Source: Litorimonas sp963972195 (GTDB taxonomy: Bacteria; Pseudomonadota; Alphaproteobacteria; Caulobacterales; Maricaulaceae). From it: 64,000 nucleotides of DNA. The notes below the pieces were generated by a model. That model was not told where the DNA came from. It did not search any database and saw only the letters and a program-made list of their open reading frames with translations. Both the position numbers and the translations under genes were made by a program. Positions within the stretch are counted from its first letter, which is position 1; each line of letters starts with the position of its first letter. Below, one piece after another: positions 43,090 to 50,492 of this stretch. The stretch spans positions 1 through 64,000 of the forward strand of contig CAXATH010000003.1 in NCBI GenBank assembly GCA_963972195.1, in the 5' to 3' direction.

Positions 43090-43266
43090 TTATGAGTTTG
43101 ATTTTGGTCCGACAAAGAACCACACGATGAATCCAACAACTTGGAAAATGACGACAAATAATGTCCAGAGCACTTTCGCCAATGTTGAGGCTCCAGAACT
43201 CAAAATATTAATGACCGCCCAAATTGTTAAAACCAATAAGATTAATCCAATTAATCCTTCGAGCAT
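43090..43266 (-). CDS. Small PLDc_N-like membrane protein
   Basis: A 58-residue protein with two transmembrane helices (about residues 3-20 and 32-52) ending in WFFVGPKSNS. The second-helix pattern (VLWTLFVVIFQVVGFIVWF) resembles the phospholipase-D-nuclease N-terminal domain (PLDc_N), which also occurs alone as a stress-related small membrane protein. Start at ATG 43266 with a CGGAG ribosome site. A matching EcfG-type promoter (43316-43340) sits 50 bases upstream. Confidence 0.82.
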   Translation of the reverse strand: MLEGLIGLILLVLTIWAVINILSSGASTLAKVLWTLFVVIFQVVGFIVWFFVGPKSNS

Positions 43267-43315
43267 ACTTGTTCTCCGTTTTTACGGCGGCACGATTGCC
43301 ACCTCACACCTTACT

Positions 43316-43340
43316 AACAAGGACTTCACGAAATTGTTCC
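43316..43340 (-). promoter_or_regulatory. EcfG-type (general stress) promoter
   Basis: Minus-strand GGAAC (43340-43336), 17 bases, then GTT (43318-43316), i.e. GGAAC-N16-TGTT. It precedes the PLDc_N-like and acidic-repeat genes. Confidence 0.75.
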
Positions 43341-43364
43341 CGACTTTTAAAGTAAAATAAAAAA

Positions 43365-43390
43365 GGAACAGCTTTTCAGTGCGGAGCGTA
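43365..43390 (+). promoter_or_regulatory. Possible EcfG-type promoter of the topoisomerase IB gene
   Basis: GGAAC (43365-43369), 17 bases, then CGTA (43387-43390). It overlaps the GTG start at 43379, so it could only drive a form starting at ATG 43427. The same bases would serve as the ribosome site for the GTG start. The two readings exclude each other. Confidence 0.45.
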
Positions 43391-44404
43391 TTTGACCCCG
43401 AGTTACAATTTATTTTGGAATCTAGAATGCACCCCGTGCCAAATCTCATGCGGTATAGCGAAGACAGTGAACCCGGAATTTCCCGGCATAGGCGGGGTCA
43501 GAATTTTTACTATAAACTTCCAGACGGCAAAACTTTAAAAGCCGAAGAAACTCTCACAAGGATTAAGTCTTTAGGCCTTCCGCCGGCATATGAAGATGTC
43601 TGGATCTGTATAGATGAATTTGGACATTTGCAGGCGACCGGTAGAGATTCGAAGGATCGAAAGCAATATCTTTACCGTCAGGACTGGGCGCAATTTCGGG
43701 CCACGCAAAAGTTCGACAAACTGGTAGATTTCGGAAACTATCTTCCGTCCCTAAGGCGGCGGGTTCGTCGGGATCTCCGGCAAAAGACAGCCACTAAAAA
43801 ATTTGCGAGTGCCGCCTTGACGCGTTTAATCGACAAGACATCTCTGCGAATTGGCAATCAAACCTACGCCGATGAGAACGGAAGTTACGGCGCCACAACT
43901 CTTCAGCATAAACATGTAAGTTATGACAACGGCGTCCTTGCCTTCAGTTTTAAAGCCAAAGGCGGAAAAGAAGTAAACCTTACAATGAATGACAAGACCC
44001 TTCATAATACTCTGGAGGAAATCGACAGTTTACCCGGACAGAGATTGTTCCAGTACATATCCGATAATGGCGATATTTGTGCGCTCGATAGCTCTGATGT
44101 GAATCAATATATTGGCGACGAGTTTTCAGCAAAAACTTTTCGAACATGGCGCGGAACTGTTGCTGCCTTCAAAGTCGCCGTTAAAGACGAAACGCCCACA
44201 ATAAAAGCGATGAGTGAGGCGGCAGCAGAAGACCTCCATAACACGCCTACAATCTGCAGAAGTAGTTATATTCATCCAAAAGTTATAGATTTAACGACCG
44301 CGAAGATCGAGGACAGGACCAAAGCGCTTAAGGAGGTGAGCGGGGTAAGTAAGCGAGGCTTACGTAAGTATGAAGCGCAATGCCTCGCCTTTCTTGAATC
44401 CTAG
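43379..44404 (+). CDS. DNA topoisomerase IB (poxvirus-type)
   Basis: A 341-residue type IB topoisomerase, which relaxes DNA through a 3'-phosphotyrosine. Active-site features are an Arg/Lys set in the catalytic domain (IDKTSLRIGN, GKEV, KTFRTWRGT) and the nucleophile Tyr297 in RSSYIHP. The N-terminal part has the conserved RYSEDSEPGISRHRRG and the VWICIDEFGHLQATGRDSKDRKQY-type region. It starts at GTG 43379, or at ATG 43427 (MHPVPNLM) if the overlapping EcfG-like promoter is real; the family core begins after both. Such genes are often stress-controlled in Alphaproteobacteria. Confidence 0.93.
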   Translation: MRSVFDPELQFILESRMHPVPNLMRYSEDSEPGISRHRRGQNFYYKLPDGKTLKAEETLTRIKSLGLPPAYEDVWICIDEFGHLQATGRDSKDRKQYLYRQDWAQFRATQKFDKLVDFGNYLPSLRRRVRRDLRQKTATKKFASAALTRLIDKTSLRIGNQTYADENGSYGATTLQHKHVSYDNGVLAFSFKAKGGKEVNLTMNDKTLHNTLEEIDSLPGQRLFQYISDNGDICALDSSDVNQYIGDEFSAKTFRTWRGTVAAFKVAVKDETPTIKAMSEAAAEDLHNTPTICRSSYIHPKVIDLTTAKIEDRTKALKEVSGVSKRGLRKYEAQCLAFLES

Positions 44405-44512
44405 CCTTCTGTTATCCCCCTTAAATTTTTCTCTCCTTCGGGAACCATTCCTCCTCACAAACTCTTATTTAAGATATCCATCAAACAAGCCATTCACCAA
44501 GGAGCCGTCAAA

Positions 44513-44641
44513 ATGCGTTTCATTTTAAGAACCATAGCCGCCGCCGCAATTTCTTTAATTGTGAAAGAAGCCCTTACGCGGGACAGCCAACCCCCTCTTT
44601 CCGATGCCCAAAAGGCCGCTAACGCTAAAAAGGTGAATTAA
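44513..44641 (+). CDS. Small hypothetical protein (42 aa)
   Basis: A 42-residue frame starting MRFILRTIAAAAISLIVKEA with a single hydrophobic N-terminal helix and a polar tail ending in KKVN. ATG 44513 has a strong AAGGAG ribosome site 10 bases upstream. It precedes the DUF421 gene by 25 bases. A GGAAC occurs at 44441 but without a proper -10. No family recognised. Confidence 0.6.
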   Translation: MRFILRTIAAAAISLIVKEALTRDSQPPLSDAQKAANAKKVN

Positions 44642-44666
44642 AATCTCTACCAAATTCGAAAACTGG

Positions 44667-45188
44667 ATGGCCATGGCGCCGGGCAATATAATATTGATAT
44701 TTTTATCGATAATTGGCGCCTATGCGGCGCTGATTATTTTAACCCGGCTTGCTGGCGTACGTAGCTTTTCGAAAATGAGCGGATTTGACTTTGCCGTCAC
44801 TGTTGCGATCGGCTCTATTTTTGCGTCAATCGTGATGGGAAAATCTATTTCTTTGGCGCAAGGCGTTGTTGTCCTGACACTGCTATATGGCTGTCAGATT
44901 GGGTTTGCCTTTCTGCGTAGCCGCGTGAGTTGGCTTCCTAAAATTGTCGATAATAATCCACGATTAATTATGATCGGAAGAGAAATCCAGTATGATCAAC
45001 TCCGCAAAGCGAAAATGAGCGAATCCGATTTGATGGCCAAATTGCGAGAAGCTAATGTCGGCAATCTAGATACTATTCAGATCGTGGTTGCAGAGACGAC
45101 AGGCGATGTTTCCGTACTTCATCATCAGGACAATCCATTGAGTCCGGAAATTTATAACAAAGTTCAAGGCGGAGACAGGCTGCCGTAA
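44667..45188 (+). CDS. DUF421 (YetF-like) membrane protein
   Basis: A 173-residue protein with three N-terminal transmembrane helices (about residues 5-25, 38-58 and 62-80) and a soluble alpha/beta tail. Landmarks of the DUF421 family are visible: LTRLAGVRSFSKMSGFDFAVTVAIGS and RLIMIGREI. Function unknown. It lies in the stress gene region and ends 14 bases before the convergent gdhA. Confidence 0.9.
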   Translation: MAMAPGNIILIFLSIIGAYAALIILTRLAGVRSFSKMSGFDFAVTVAIGSIFASIVMGKSISLAQGVVVLTLLYGCQIGFAFLRSRVSWLPKIVDNNPRLIMIGREIQYDQLRKAKMSESDLMAKLREANVGNLDTIQIVVAETTGDVSVLHHQDNPLSPEIYNKVQGGDRLP

Positions 45189-45202
45189 CAGGTTGTCTTA
45201 AA

Positions 45203-46549
45203 TTAGATACCAAATGCCAATAGCGCATCCGCCAATTTGGCGAATGCTGCCTGATTGGCTCCCTTCACATAATCAATGCGGTCTGCGTTTTTACCCTTCT
45301 CTTTGCACGCGTCATGAATACGCGCCATGATTTCCTTGAGCTTGCCGTCCAAGGTTTCAAAATCCCCTTTTTCAAAGGCGGCGTTTTGACTCATTTCCAG
45401 CCCACTCAAAGCGACCCCACCTGCATTAGACGCTTTGCCGGGGGCATATAGGATATCGCTCCCCCTTATGATCTTAGCCGCTTTGGCGGTGCAGGGCATG
45501 TTTGCACCCTCCGCAAGCGCAAGAATTCCGTTTTTCTTTAAATTTTCGGCATCTTTCTCATGCAACTCGTTTTGCGTAGCGCAGGGCAACGCAATGTCGG
45601 CCTTTATGTGCCACGGAGTTTTACCCGGAGAAAAAGATGACTCGCTGAATTTCTCAACGCAGGCCTCCAGACTGGTGCCAGTTTTCGATTTGAGCTCTTT
45701 GATAAATTCAATCTGATCCCGAGTGAAACCCGACTTGTTATGGAGCGTGCCATTGCTATCGGACAGGGTGATCACTTTGGCTTTTAATTGCGCGGCTTTT
45801 TCCGCTGCGTGTAGCGCGACGTTTCCGGCTCCGGATATTAGGACGGTCTTTCCGCTCAGCTTGTTCAGGTGCGCGTCAAGCATATCCGAGAGGAAGTAGA
45901 CCAAACCATAACCTGTTGCCTCCACGCGCACGGGAGAACCGCCATACGAAAGTCCCTTGCCCGTTAAAGTGCCTGAAAAGCTATTCGTTAGTTTTTGATA
46001 ACGCCCATAAAGGTACCCGATCTCTCTGGGACCCACATTTATATCGCCTGCCGGGACATCTGTTCGGGGGCCAATGTGGCGATGAAGCTCATCCATGAAA
46101 GCCTGACAAAATCTCATAATCTCGCGGTTTGAACATTTAGAGGGGTCGAAATCCGCGCCGCCCTTGCCGCCGCCCATGGGCAAGCCAGTAAGGGCATTTT
46201 TAAACGTCTGTTCAAAGGCCAGAAATTTGAGAACGGATAAATTGACACTCGGATGGAAACGAATTCCGCCTTTGTATGGCCCGATTGCGCCGCAGTTCTG
46301 CACTCGCCAGCCCTGATTGATACGAATATTGCCATTGTCGTCTTCCCAGCATACCCGAAAAGTAATGATACGATCCGGCACCGTTAGTCGCTCAAAAATG
46401 CGGGCAGTTTGCAGTCGCTTGTCGCACTCAATAACATCTGTCAGAGTCTCGCCGACCTCCCTTACGGCTTGAAGAAATTCTTCTTCGCCTTTGTTGCGTG
46501 CTTCAATCCGGTCCATGACATCGGACCATTCATACTTTTCATTTGGCAT
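45203..46549 (-). CDS. gdhA: NADP-type glutamate dehydrogenase
   Basis: Reversible amination of 2-oxoglutarate to glutamate. The 448-residue length is typical of the hexameric bacterial enzyme. Landmarks are GGIRFHPSVNLSVLKFLAFEQ, the catalytic-lysine motif PMGGGKGG, DVPAGDINVGPREIG and the Rossmann SGAGNVA. The start is ATG 46549 (MPNEKYEW) with a GAGGA ribosome site. The frame's upstream ATG at 46579 would lie at or before the transcription start predicted by the perfect EcfG promoter at 46578-46602, so it is excluded. Stress control of gdhA is unusual. Confidence 0.95.
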   Translation of the reverse strand: MPNEKYEWSDVMDRIEARNKGEEEFLQAVREVGETLTDVIECDKRLQTARIFERLTVPDRIITFRVCWEDDNGNIRINQGWRVQNCGAIGPYKGGIRFHPSVNLSVLKFLAFEQTFKNALTGLPMGGGKGGADFDPSKCSNREIMRFCQAFMDELHRHIGPRTDVPAGDINVGPREIGYLYGRYQKLTNSFSGTLTGKGLSYGGSPVRVEATGYGLVYFLSDMLDAHLNKLSGKTVLISGAGNVALHAAEKAAQLKAKVITLSDSNGTLHNKSGFTRDQIEFIKELKSKTGTSLEACVEKFSESSFSPGKTPWHIKADIALPCATQNELHEKDAENLKKNGILALAEGANMPCTAKAAKIIRGSDILYAPGKASNAGGVALSGLEMSQNAAFEKGDFETLDGKLKEIMARIHDACKEKGKNADRIDYVKGANQAAFAKLADALLAFGI

Positions 46550-46577
46550 TAAAAATCCTCGTTGAATCTGATAAATC

Positions 46578-46602
46578 AACGCAATTCATGGGGGAGCGTT
46601 CC
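46578..46602 (-). promoter_or_regulatory. EcfG-type (general stress) promoter of gdhA
   Basis: Minus-strand GGAAC (46602-46598), 16 bases, then CGTT (46581-46578), a perfect match to the published EcfG consensus. The predicted transcript start is about 20 bases upstream of ATG 46549. Confidence 0.85.
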
Positions 46603-46714
46603 TGATGCGAAACGCGATATACCCTTGTTATCTCTCACAATTATGTGACTCGAAATTATGCGACCCTGGAATTCGCTCCGCATCATTTATAAACGAACCA
46701 GACTCAGTTGTTGT

Positions 46715-46739
46715 GGAACGCAATCAAAAAGTGAGCGTA
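46715..46739 (+). promoter_or_regulatory. EcfG-type (general stress) promoter
   Basis: GGAAC (46715-46719), 16 bases, then CGTA (46736-46739). It lies 14 bases before the ATG of the receiver gene, so the transcript would be nearly leaderless. Confidence 0.75.
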
Positions 46740-46752
46740 GATTTTGTAAGTT

Positions 46753-47175
46753 ATGAAACAACAAACCGAACATAAATCAATTCTCATCGTTGAGGACGAT
46801 CCTTTCATCGCGATGGATCTGGAAGATACGTTCATAGACGCCGGGTTCGAGGTGATTGGACCCGTCGCTGACGTGAAGTCTGGCTTATCTCTAATAGAGG
46901 AACACAGGCCGGATATCGCTACCCTTGACTATAATTTAGGCCGTGAAAATAGCGTTCCAATCGCTAACGCTCTGGCGAGCATAGGCGTTCCTTACGTTTT
47001 CTTATCGGGTCAAATGAGCCGTGTTATCGAAACGCATAATGTGCCTGCACAACGTATAATGGGTAAACCCTACGTCCCGTCCAAGCTATTGAAAGTTATC
47101 AGCTACATGATCAACAAAGCGGCCCCGTCGTCTAGCCCACGAACCGCGCCGGATTCTGGAATAGCATTTAGCTAA
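46753..47175 (+). CDS. Receiver-only response regulator
   Basis: A 140-residue protein that is a single receiver domain without an output domain. The acidic pocket is ILIVEDDP (Asp15-Asp16), the phosphoacceptor Asp59 is in ATLDYNLG, and the conserved Lys is in MGKPY. An FLSGQ motif stands where FATGY-type receivers of HWE/HisKA_2 kinase systems have FATGY. It is a close relative of the receiver at 57728 (shared EDDP-x-IAMD-x-ED and TLDYNLG). It probably feeds phosphate to or from the PhyR pathway. It lies directly behind an EcfG-type promoter. Confidence 0.93.
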   Translation: MKQQTEHKSILIVEDDPFIAMDLEDTFIDAGFEVIGPVADVKSGLSLIEEHRPDIATLDYNLGRENSVPIANALASIGVPYVFLSGQMSRVIETHNVPAQRIMGKPYVPSKLLKVISYMINKAAPSSSPRTAPDSGIAFS

Positions 47176-47362
47176 ATTAAGGCCCATCCGGGAGTTGAGG
47201 ATAAAACCTTGATGCGAACACCGGATGGCGGGGAAGGCCGTTAACACCGGGTCGCACCAAGGCCACCACGCCAAAAAAGCGCAGTGCAAAGAGCCATATG
47301 GTTTTTAGAGGACGCCGCATTAACCTAAGATATTTAAACTGATTTTATTTTAAATATTAAAT
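47176..47362. other. Structured intergenic segment downstream of the receiver gene
   Basis: Contains a perfect 8-bp inverted repeat CCATCCGG (47184-47191) and CCGGATGG (47221-47228), flanked by outer GGCC copies, then further GC-rich pairing potential (ACACCGGG and GGCCACC) up to about 47275. There is no T-run typical of a terminator. Could be a processed 3'-UTR or a small RNA. No gene seen. Confidence 0.4.
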
Positions 47363-48751
47363 CTATCCGCGTCCCGCAATCCAGTTTTGCCCATGTTCCT
47401 GCTCCAGATAATAAGTTGGGTCGGAAATCATTTTCTGAGCCACTTGGTAATGGAGTCGCACTTCAGACTTGTCGACAGCAGACGGTAGTGACTCTTCAGC
47501 GGCCATTTTTAATTTTTCCAGCTGTTTTAGAACGCTGGTCTTTTGATCTTCTGACTCTACAACAGCCGCTATTTCAGTCAAAACAGTCATCATTTTTATA
47601 GAAGTATTGCGGTCCGTGGCGATGTAGGCGCGCGATTGATCGCAAATGGTATTGAGAAACTGATCAAATGTGACCGGATAGGCAATAAGACGTAAATCGC
47701 CCTGCTCATCATGTCGATACGGGCTCGGCTCATCCACTTTCGAAAATTGTTTAAGAGCGCTATGAAACCAATTGATGCAGTTTATCGCTGTAAATGGGTC
47801 ATTCACGCCTGGGGATAGTGCCCTAGCAAGAATTTCCACGAGTTCATCCGCCAAAAAGAGTATGTTTTGATAAGCCGAGCGAGAATGCCCGGTTGCAAAT
47901 CCATCCAAAAAATCAAGTTCTTCTTCCTCGGAAAGGTCTTCTTCCGCCCAAACCCGAACTAATATGTCGCCCTTGGTAACAAAATCACCCGGGCGATATT
48001 CAATCTTAGCGACAGCGTCCAATTCGGAACACAAGTTTAGCAATGCGTCTTCATTCAGGGTTTGGATAAACCCTTCAAATTTGGAGCGTATAATCTGAGC
48101 ATCTTTCAGCTTGTAGTTGTTGATATCAATATTTTCTTTGTCCTCGAATTTCCCAATGTTTGCAGGGTAACGCTCTTTAATGTCATTGGATAAACGACGT
48201 CCGACCCGGCTCGTGATATTTCCAACATTCAAGGTTTCCGGAATATGGTGAATAAAATAGATGAGGACGCCAACGCTCAGAAGGGTGAGCCCCATAGCGA
48301 CCAGCAAAGAGATGTTGGGTACGAATTCAGTTATTGCATTTTCCGCCTCGGTGCCATCTCCAGTTCGTGCCACGCGCAGAATAAGCAAGCAGTAGATAAA
48401 AGTTGATGTGAAAGTCCCCAACGTTACTTGGTTGCCGCGATCACGCATGAAATTTCCGATCAAGCGGGGGCCATATTGCCCCGCCGCGCTGGTCACAGCC
48501 ACCATTGTAATCGAGAAGGTTGTGGCCGCCACTCCGATCATAGATCCGGCAATTGTCGCAAGAATGGTCCGTGCCCCAGTAGCTTTATTAGACAAAAAGA
48601 AAATAGACTCGTCAGAGACCTGCAAGCCGTAAATTTCATCCAGAGCAATCGTCACATAAGCAAGAATTATCGCCCCAAAAGCCATCAGGCCGGGGATAAA
48701 ATAATAGCTGCTCTGCAAATCCTGCCAAATCTTTATCAGGCGAGCGCTCAT
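47363..48751 (-). CDS. DUF2254 family membrane protein
   Basis: A 462-residue protein with four N-terminal transmembrane helices (about residues 16-35, 62-85, 105-125 and 138-160) and a large soluble C-terminal domain. The family's landmarks are LATIAGSMIGVAATTFSITMVAVT, GQYGPRLIGNFMRDRGNQVTLG and ALSPGVNDPFTAINCI. Function unknown. It lies downstream of the DUF2945 gene on the same strand; 56 bases separate them, so they may share the stress promoter at 49053. Confidence 0.9.
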   Translation of the reverse strand: MSARLIKIWQDLQSSYYFIPGLMAFGAIILAYVTIALDEIYGLQVSDESIFFLSNKATGARTILATIAGSMIGVAATTFSITMVAVTSAAGQYGPRLIGNFMRDRGNQVTLGTFTSTFIYCLLILRVARTGDGTEAENAITEFVPNISLLVAMGLTLLSVGVLIYFIHHIPETLNVGNITSRVGRRLSNDIKERYPANIGKFEDKENIDINNYKLKDAQIIRSKFEGFIQTLNEDALLNLCSELDAVAKIEYRPGDFVTKGDILVRVWAEEDLSEEEELDFLDGFATGHSRSAYQNILFLADELVEILARALSPGVNDPFTAINCINWFHSALKQFSKVDEPSPYRHDEQGDLRLIAYPVTFDQFLNTICDQSRAYIATDRNTSIKMMTVLTEIAAVVESEDQKTSVLKQLEKLKMAAEESLPSAVDKSEVRLHYQVAQKMISDPTYYLEQEHGQNWIAGRG

Positions 48752-48807
48752 TTGACAGATCCATTATGATTGAAAGGCTTTTTTCCTTTTAGAACTAGAT
48801 TGGACAC

Positions 48808-49029
48808 TCAGTCATCAATCTTTTTCAACTCAGAATGGGATTTAAGTACGCTGTCGCCGTCTTCTTGCTCAATATAATAAGCAGGATCAGATTTAGTTGC
48901 TTTCCTCGTCACTTCAGCCCCCTTTATTTTACGAGTCACTTTTTCAGTATAAACCGTTTTTATGTGGCCAGTTCCTGTCCCGTCGCCCCAGTTCCATTGA
49001 ACCTTTGTTCCCTCACTATAACTCTTCAT
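48808..49029 (-). CDS. DUF2945 (hypervirulence-associated Tudor-like) small protein
   Basis: A 73-residue basic/acidic small protein with a compact beta domain: GTKVQWNWGDGTGTGHIKTVY, then EVTRKATKSDPAYYIEQEDG and VLKSHSELKK. This is the layout of the DUF2945/HVA1 Tudor-like family, often stress-induced. ATG 49029 has a perfect AGGAGG ribosome site seven bases away. The longer frame to 49092 is ruled out because a consensus EcfG promoter (49053-49077) lies inside its extra part. Confidence 0.9.
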   Translation of the reverse strand: MKSYSEGTKVQWNWGDGTGTGHIKTVYTEKVTRKIKGAEVTRKATKSDPAYYIEQEDGDSVLKSHSELKKIDD

Positions 49030-49052
49030 TGAATCCTCCTGATTGCGAGCGG

Positions 49053-49077
49053 AACGTCCTTGGGGATTTGAAGTTCC
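49053..49077 (-). promoter_or_regulatory. EcfG-type promoter of the DUF2945 gene, near-palindromic
   Basis: Minus-strand GGAAC (49077-49073), 16 bases, then CGTT (49056-49053), a perfect consensus. The site is also GGAAC...GTTCC on the plus strand (49051-49077) with N17-GTT spacing, so it could fire in both directions, the plus side toward 49191. Confidence 0.85.
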
Positions 49078-49120
49078 TGAATTTTCTTTCACAAAACATC
49101 ACTTTCGAACGCAGTTTGCG

Positions 49121-49145
49121 GGAACCGATAGGAGTCTAAGCTGTT
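49121..49145 (+). promoter_or_regulatory. EcfG-type (general stress) promoter
   Basis: GGAAC (49121-49125), 17 bases, then GTT (49143-49145), i.e. N16-TGTT. It lies 45 bases before ATG 49191 and would drive the periplasmic protein gene and the downstream Crp/Fnr gene. Confidence 0.72.
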
Positions 49146-49190
49146 GTTTAGTCAAGATACAGTAACCCTAACTCAAAACGATAAAAACTC

Positions 49191-49667
49191 ATGTTAAAAC
49201 TCTTTTTCGCCAGCTCCGCCATGATCCCCGTGATTTTCATGTCTCTGAATGTTCAGGCCGAAAACAAGGGTAATGTTGCGGTTTCTTCACCGGATCAGAC
49301 TTATGAGATGTCAGTTGAGCAAAAGCTTGACCGCATGAGCGAGTGCCTTTCAGGCGAAATTCCCGTTTATTTTCACGACGCATATATCACGCAACATTCT
49401 GCTGAGCTTATCAATATGGCTTCAGAAGTTACGCAAGACTGTGAAGTCGAGTCCTTTAATGTGACGCTCTATAATAATAATGAATCGACCGAGACTATGG
49501 GCGACCGCGAAGACGAAATTACATTATACCTTCAAGCCACAAATTCCGGTGTGCCTGTTCAGACGAACATAGAAGAGGGTCAGCGGGATTCACTCTGGCT
49601 TAATGGACGTAGAGCTGTTATTGAGTTTGACCTCAAGAACAGAACAGATGTGGTTGTAACCAGCTAG
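49191..49667 (+). CDS. Secreted hypothetical protein
   Basis: A 158-residue exported protein with a signal peptide (about residues 1-23, cleavage after VQA before ENKG). The mature part is acidic, with two cysteines (SECLSGE and TQDCEVE) that could pair in the periplasm and a C-terminal beta-rich stretch. No family recognised. It sits behind an EcfG-type promoter and 20 bases ahead of a Crp/Fnr-type regulator gene, probably as an operon. Confidence 0.72.
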   Translation: MLKLFFASSAMIPVIFMSLNVQAENKGNVAVSSPDQTYEMSVEQKLDRMSECLSGEIPVYFHDAYITQHSAELINMASEVTQDCEVESFNVTLYNNNESTETMGDREDEITLYLQATNSGVPVQTNIEEGQRDSLWLNGRRAVIEFDLKNRTDVVVTS

Positions 49668-49687
49668 TCTCCAGAGTCAGTCCAAAT

Positions 49688-50404
49688 ATGAATCCACTTA
49701 TTAAGCGCGTTGCGCACTATGCCGATATAGGCCCTCGCCACTTTGAAGGACTCATTGACCTTCCCCACAAAATAGAAGTTCACAAAGCCGGGCAAGAAAT
49801 TGTCTCGGAGGGCGAAATCGTTGATTTCGTTTTTATTATTGAATCCGGATGGGCCATTCGGTTTGATCTTCTGGAAGACGGCCGTCGCCAGATCCTCAAC
49901 TTCATGTTGCCTGGCGATTGTTTTGATATGATGTCACTGACAAATGCCCAATCTGATCATAGCGTTTCAGCCGCGACCAATCTCACTTTGCGCCGCCTAA
50001 AAGCTTCTGACTTTCTCACGGCCATACGGCAAGAGCCTTCATTGGCAGCGGCTTTTTGGTGGGTTGCGGTACAAGAGGAAGCCATACTCAGGGAGCAGAT
50101 CATCCGGGTTGGAAGACGATCTGCCAAAGAGCGGGTCGGCCATTTAATATTAGAATTGAACCGGCGCGTTGCCGCCACCACTGGAAAATTGGATAATTTT
50201 CTCTATTTGCCCGTCCCGCAATCCCTTCTGGCAGATATGCTAGGGCTTTCCGTGGTTCATATTTCCAGAACTTTGACCAAATTAAAGGCCGAAAAACTTA
50301 TCCGAACAACATCTGACGGGGTTCAAATTCTGGATCGCGAACGTCTCGAAGAGGTCTCGAATTTCGATAGCCGCTATCTACATCTCGAAAAACTTAAGTT
50401 TTAA
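49688..50404 (+). CDS. Crp/Fnr family transcriptional regulator
   Basis: A 238-residue regulator with an N-terminal cyclic-nucleotide-binding-type beta-barrel (about residues 15-125, with GEIVDFVFIIESGWAIR and LPGDCFDMMS) and a C-terminal winged helix (about 155-220, recognition region LADMLGLSVVHISRTLTKLKAE). The N-terminal cysteine cluster of Fnr is absent, so it is not an oxygen-sensing Fe-S type. The ligand is unknown. Co-transcription with the stress-promoter gene upstream would place a secondary regulator in the GSR regulon. Confidence 0.92.
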   Translation: MNPLIKRVAHYADIGPRHFEGLIDLPHKIEVHKAGQEIVSEGEIVDFVFIIESGWAIRFDLLEDGRRQILNFMLPGDCFDMMSLTNAQSDHSVSAATNLTLRRLKASDFLTAIRQEPSLAAAFWWVAVQEEAILREQIIRVGRRSAKERVGHLILELNRRVAATTGKLDNFLYLPVPQSLLADMLGLSVVHISRTLTKLKAEKLIRTTSDGVQILDRERLEEVSNFDSRYLHLEKLKF

Positions 50405-50418
50405 GCTTGCATAAAAAA

Positions 50419-50445
50419 GCCCTGCTTGGAGGCAAGGCGGTTTCT
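50419..50445 (+). terminator. Probable Rho-independent terminator
   Basis: An imperfect stem GCCCTGC/GCAAGGC around TTGGAG, followed by GGTTTCTT. It lies 15 bases after the Crp/Fnr stop. Confidence 0.5.
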
Positions 50446-50492
50446 TAATTTATCCTAAGGCGAGTTTTTTGACTCTCCTTATTTTTTGAACG

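Noticed and set aside
44441..44466. GGAAC upstream of the 42-aa gene
   Set aside because: No GTT or GTA at the required distance (CTCT instead).
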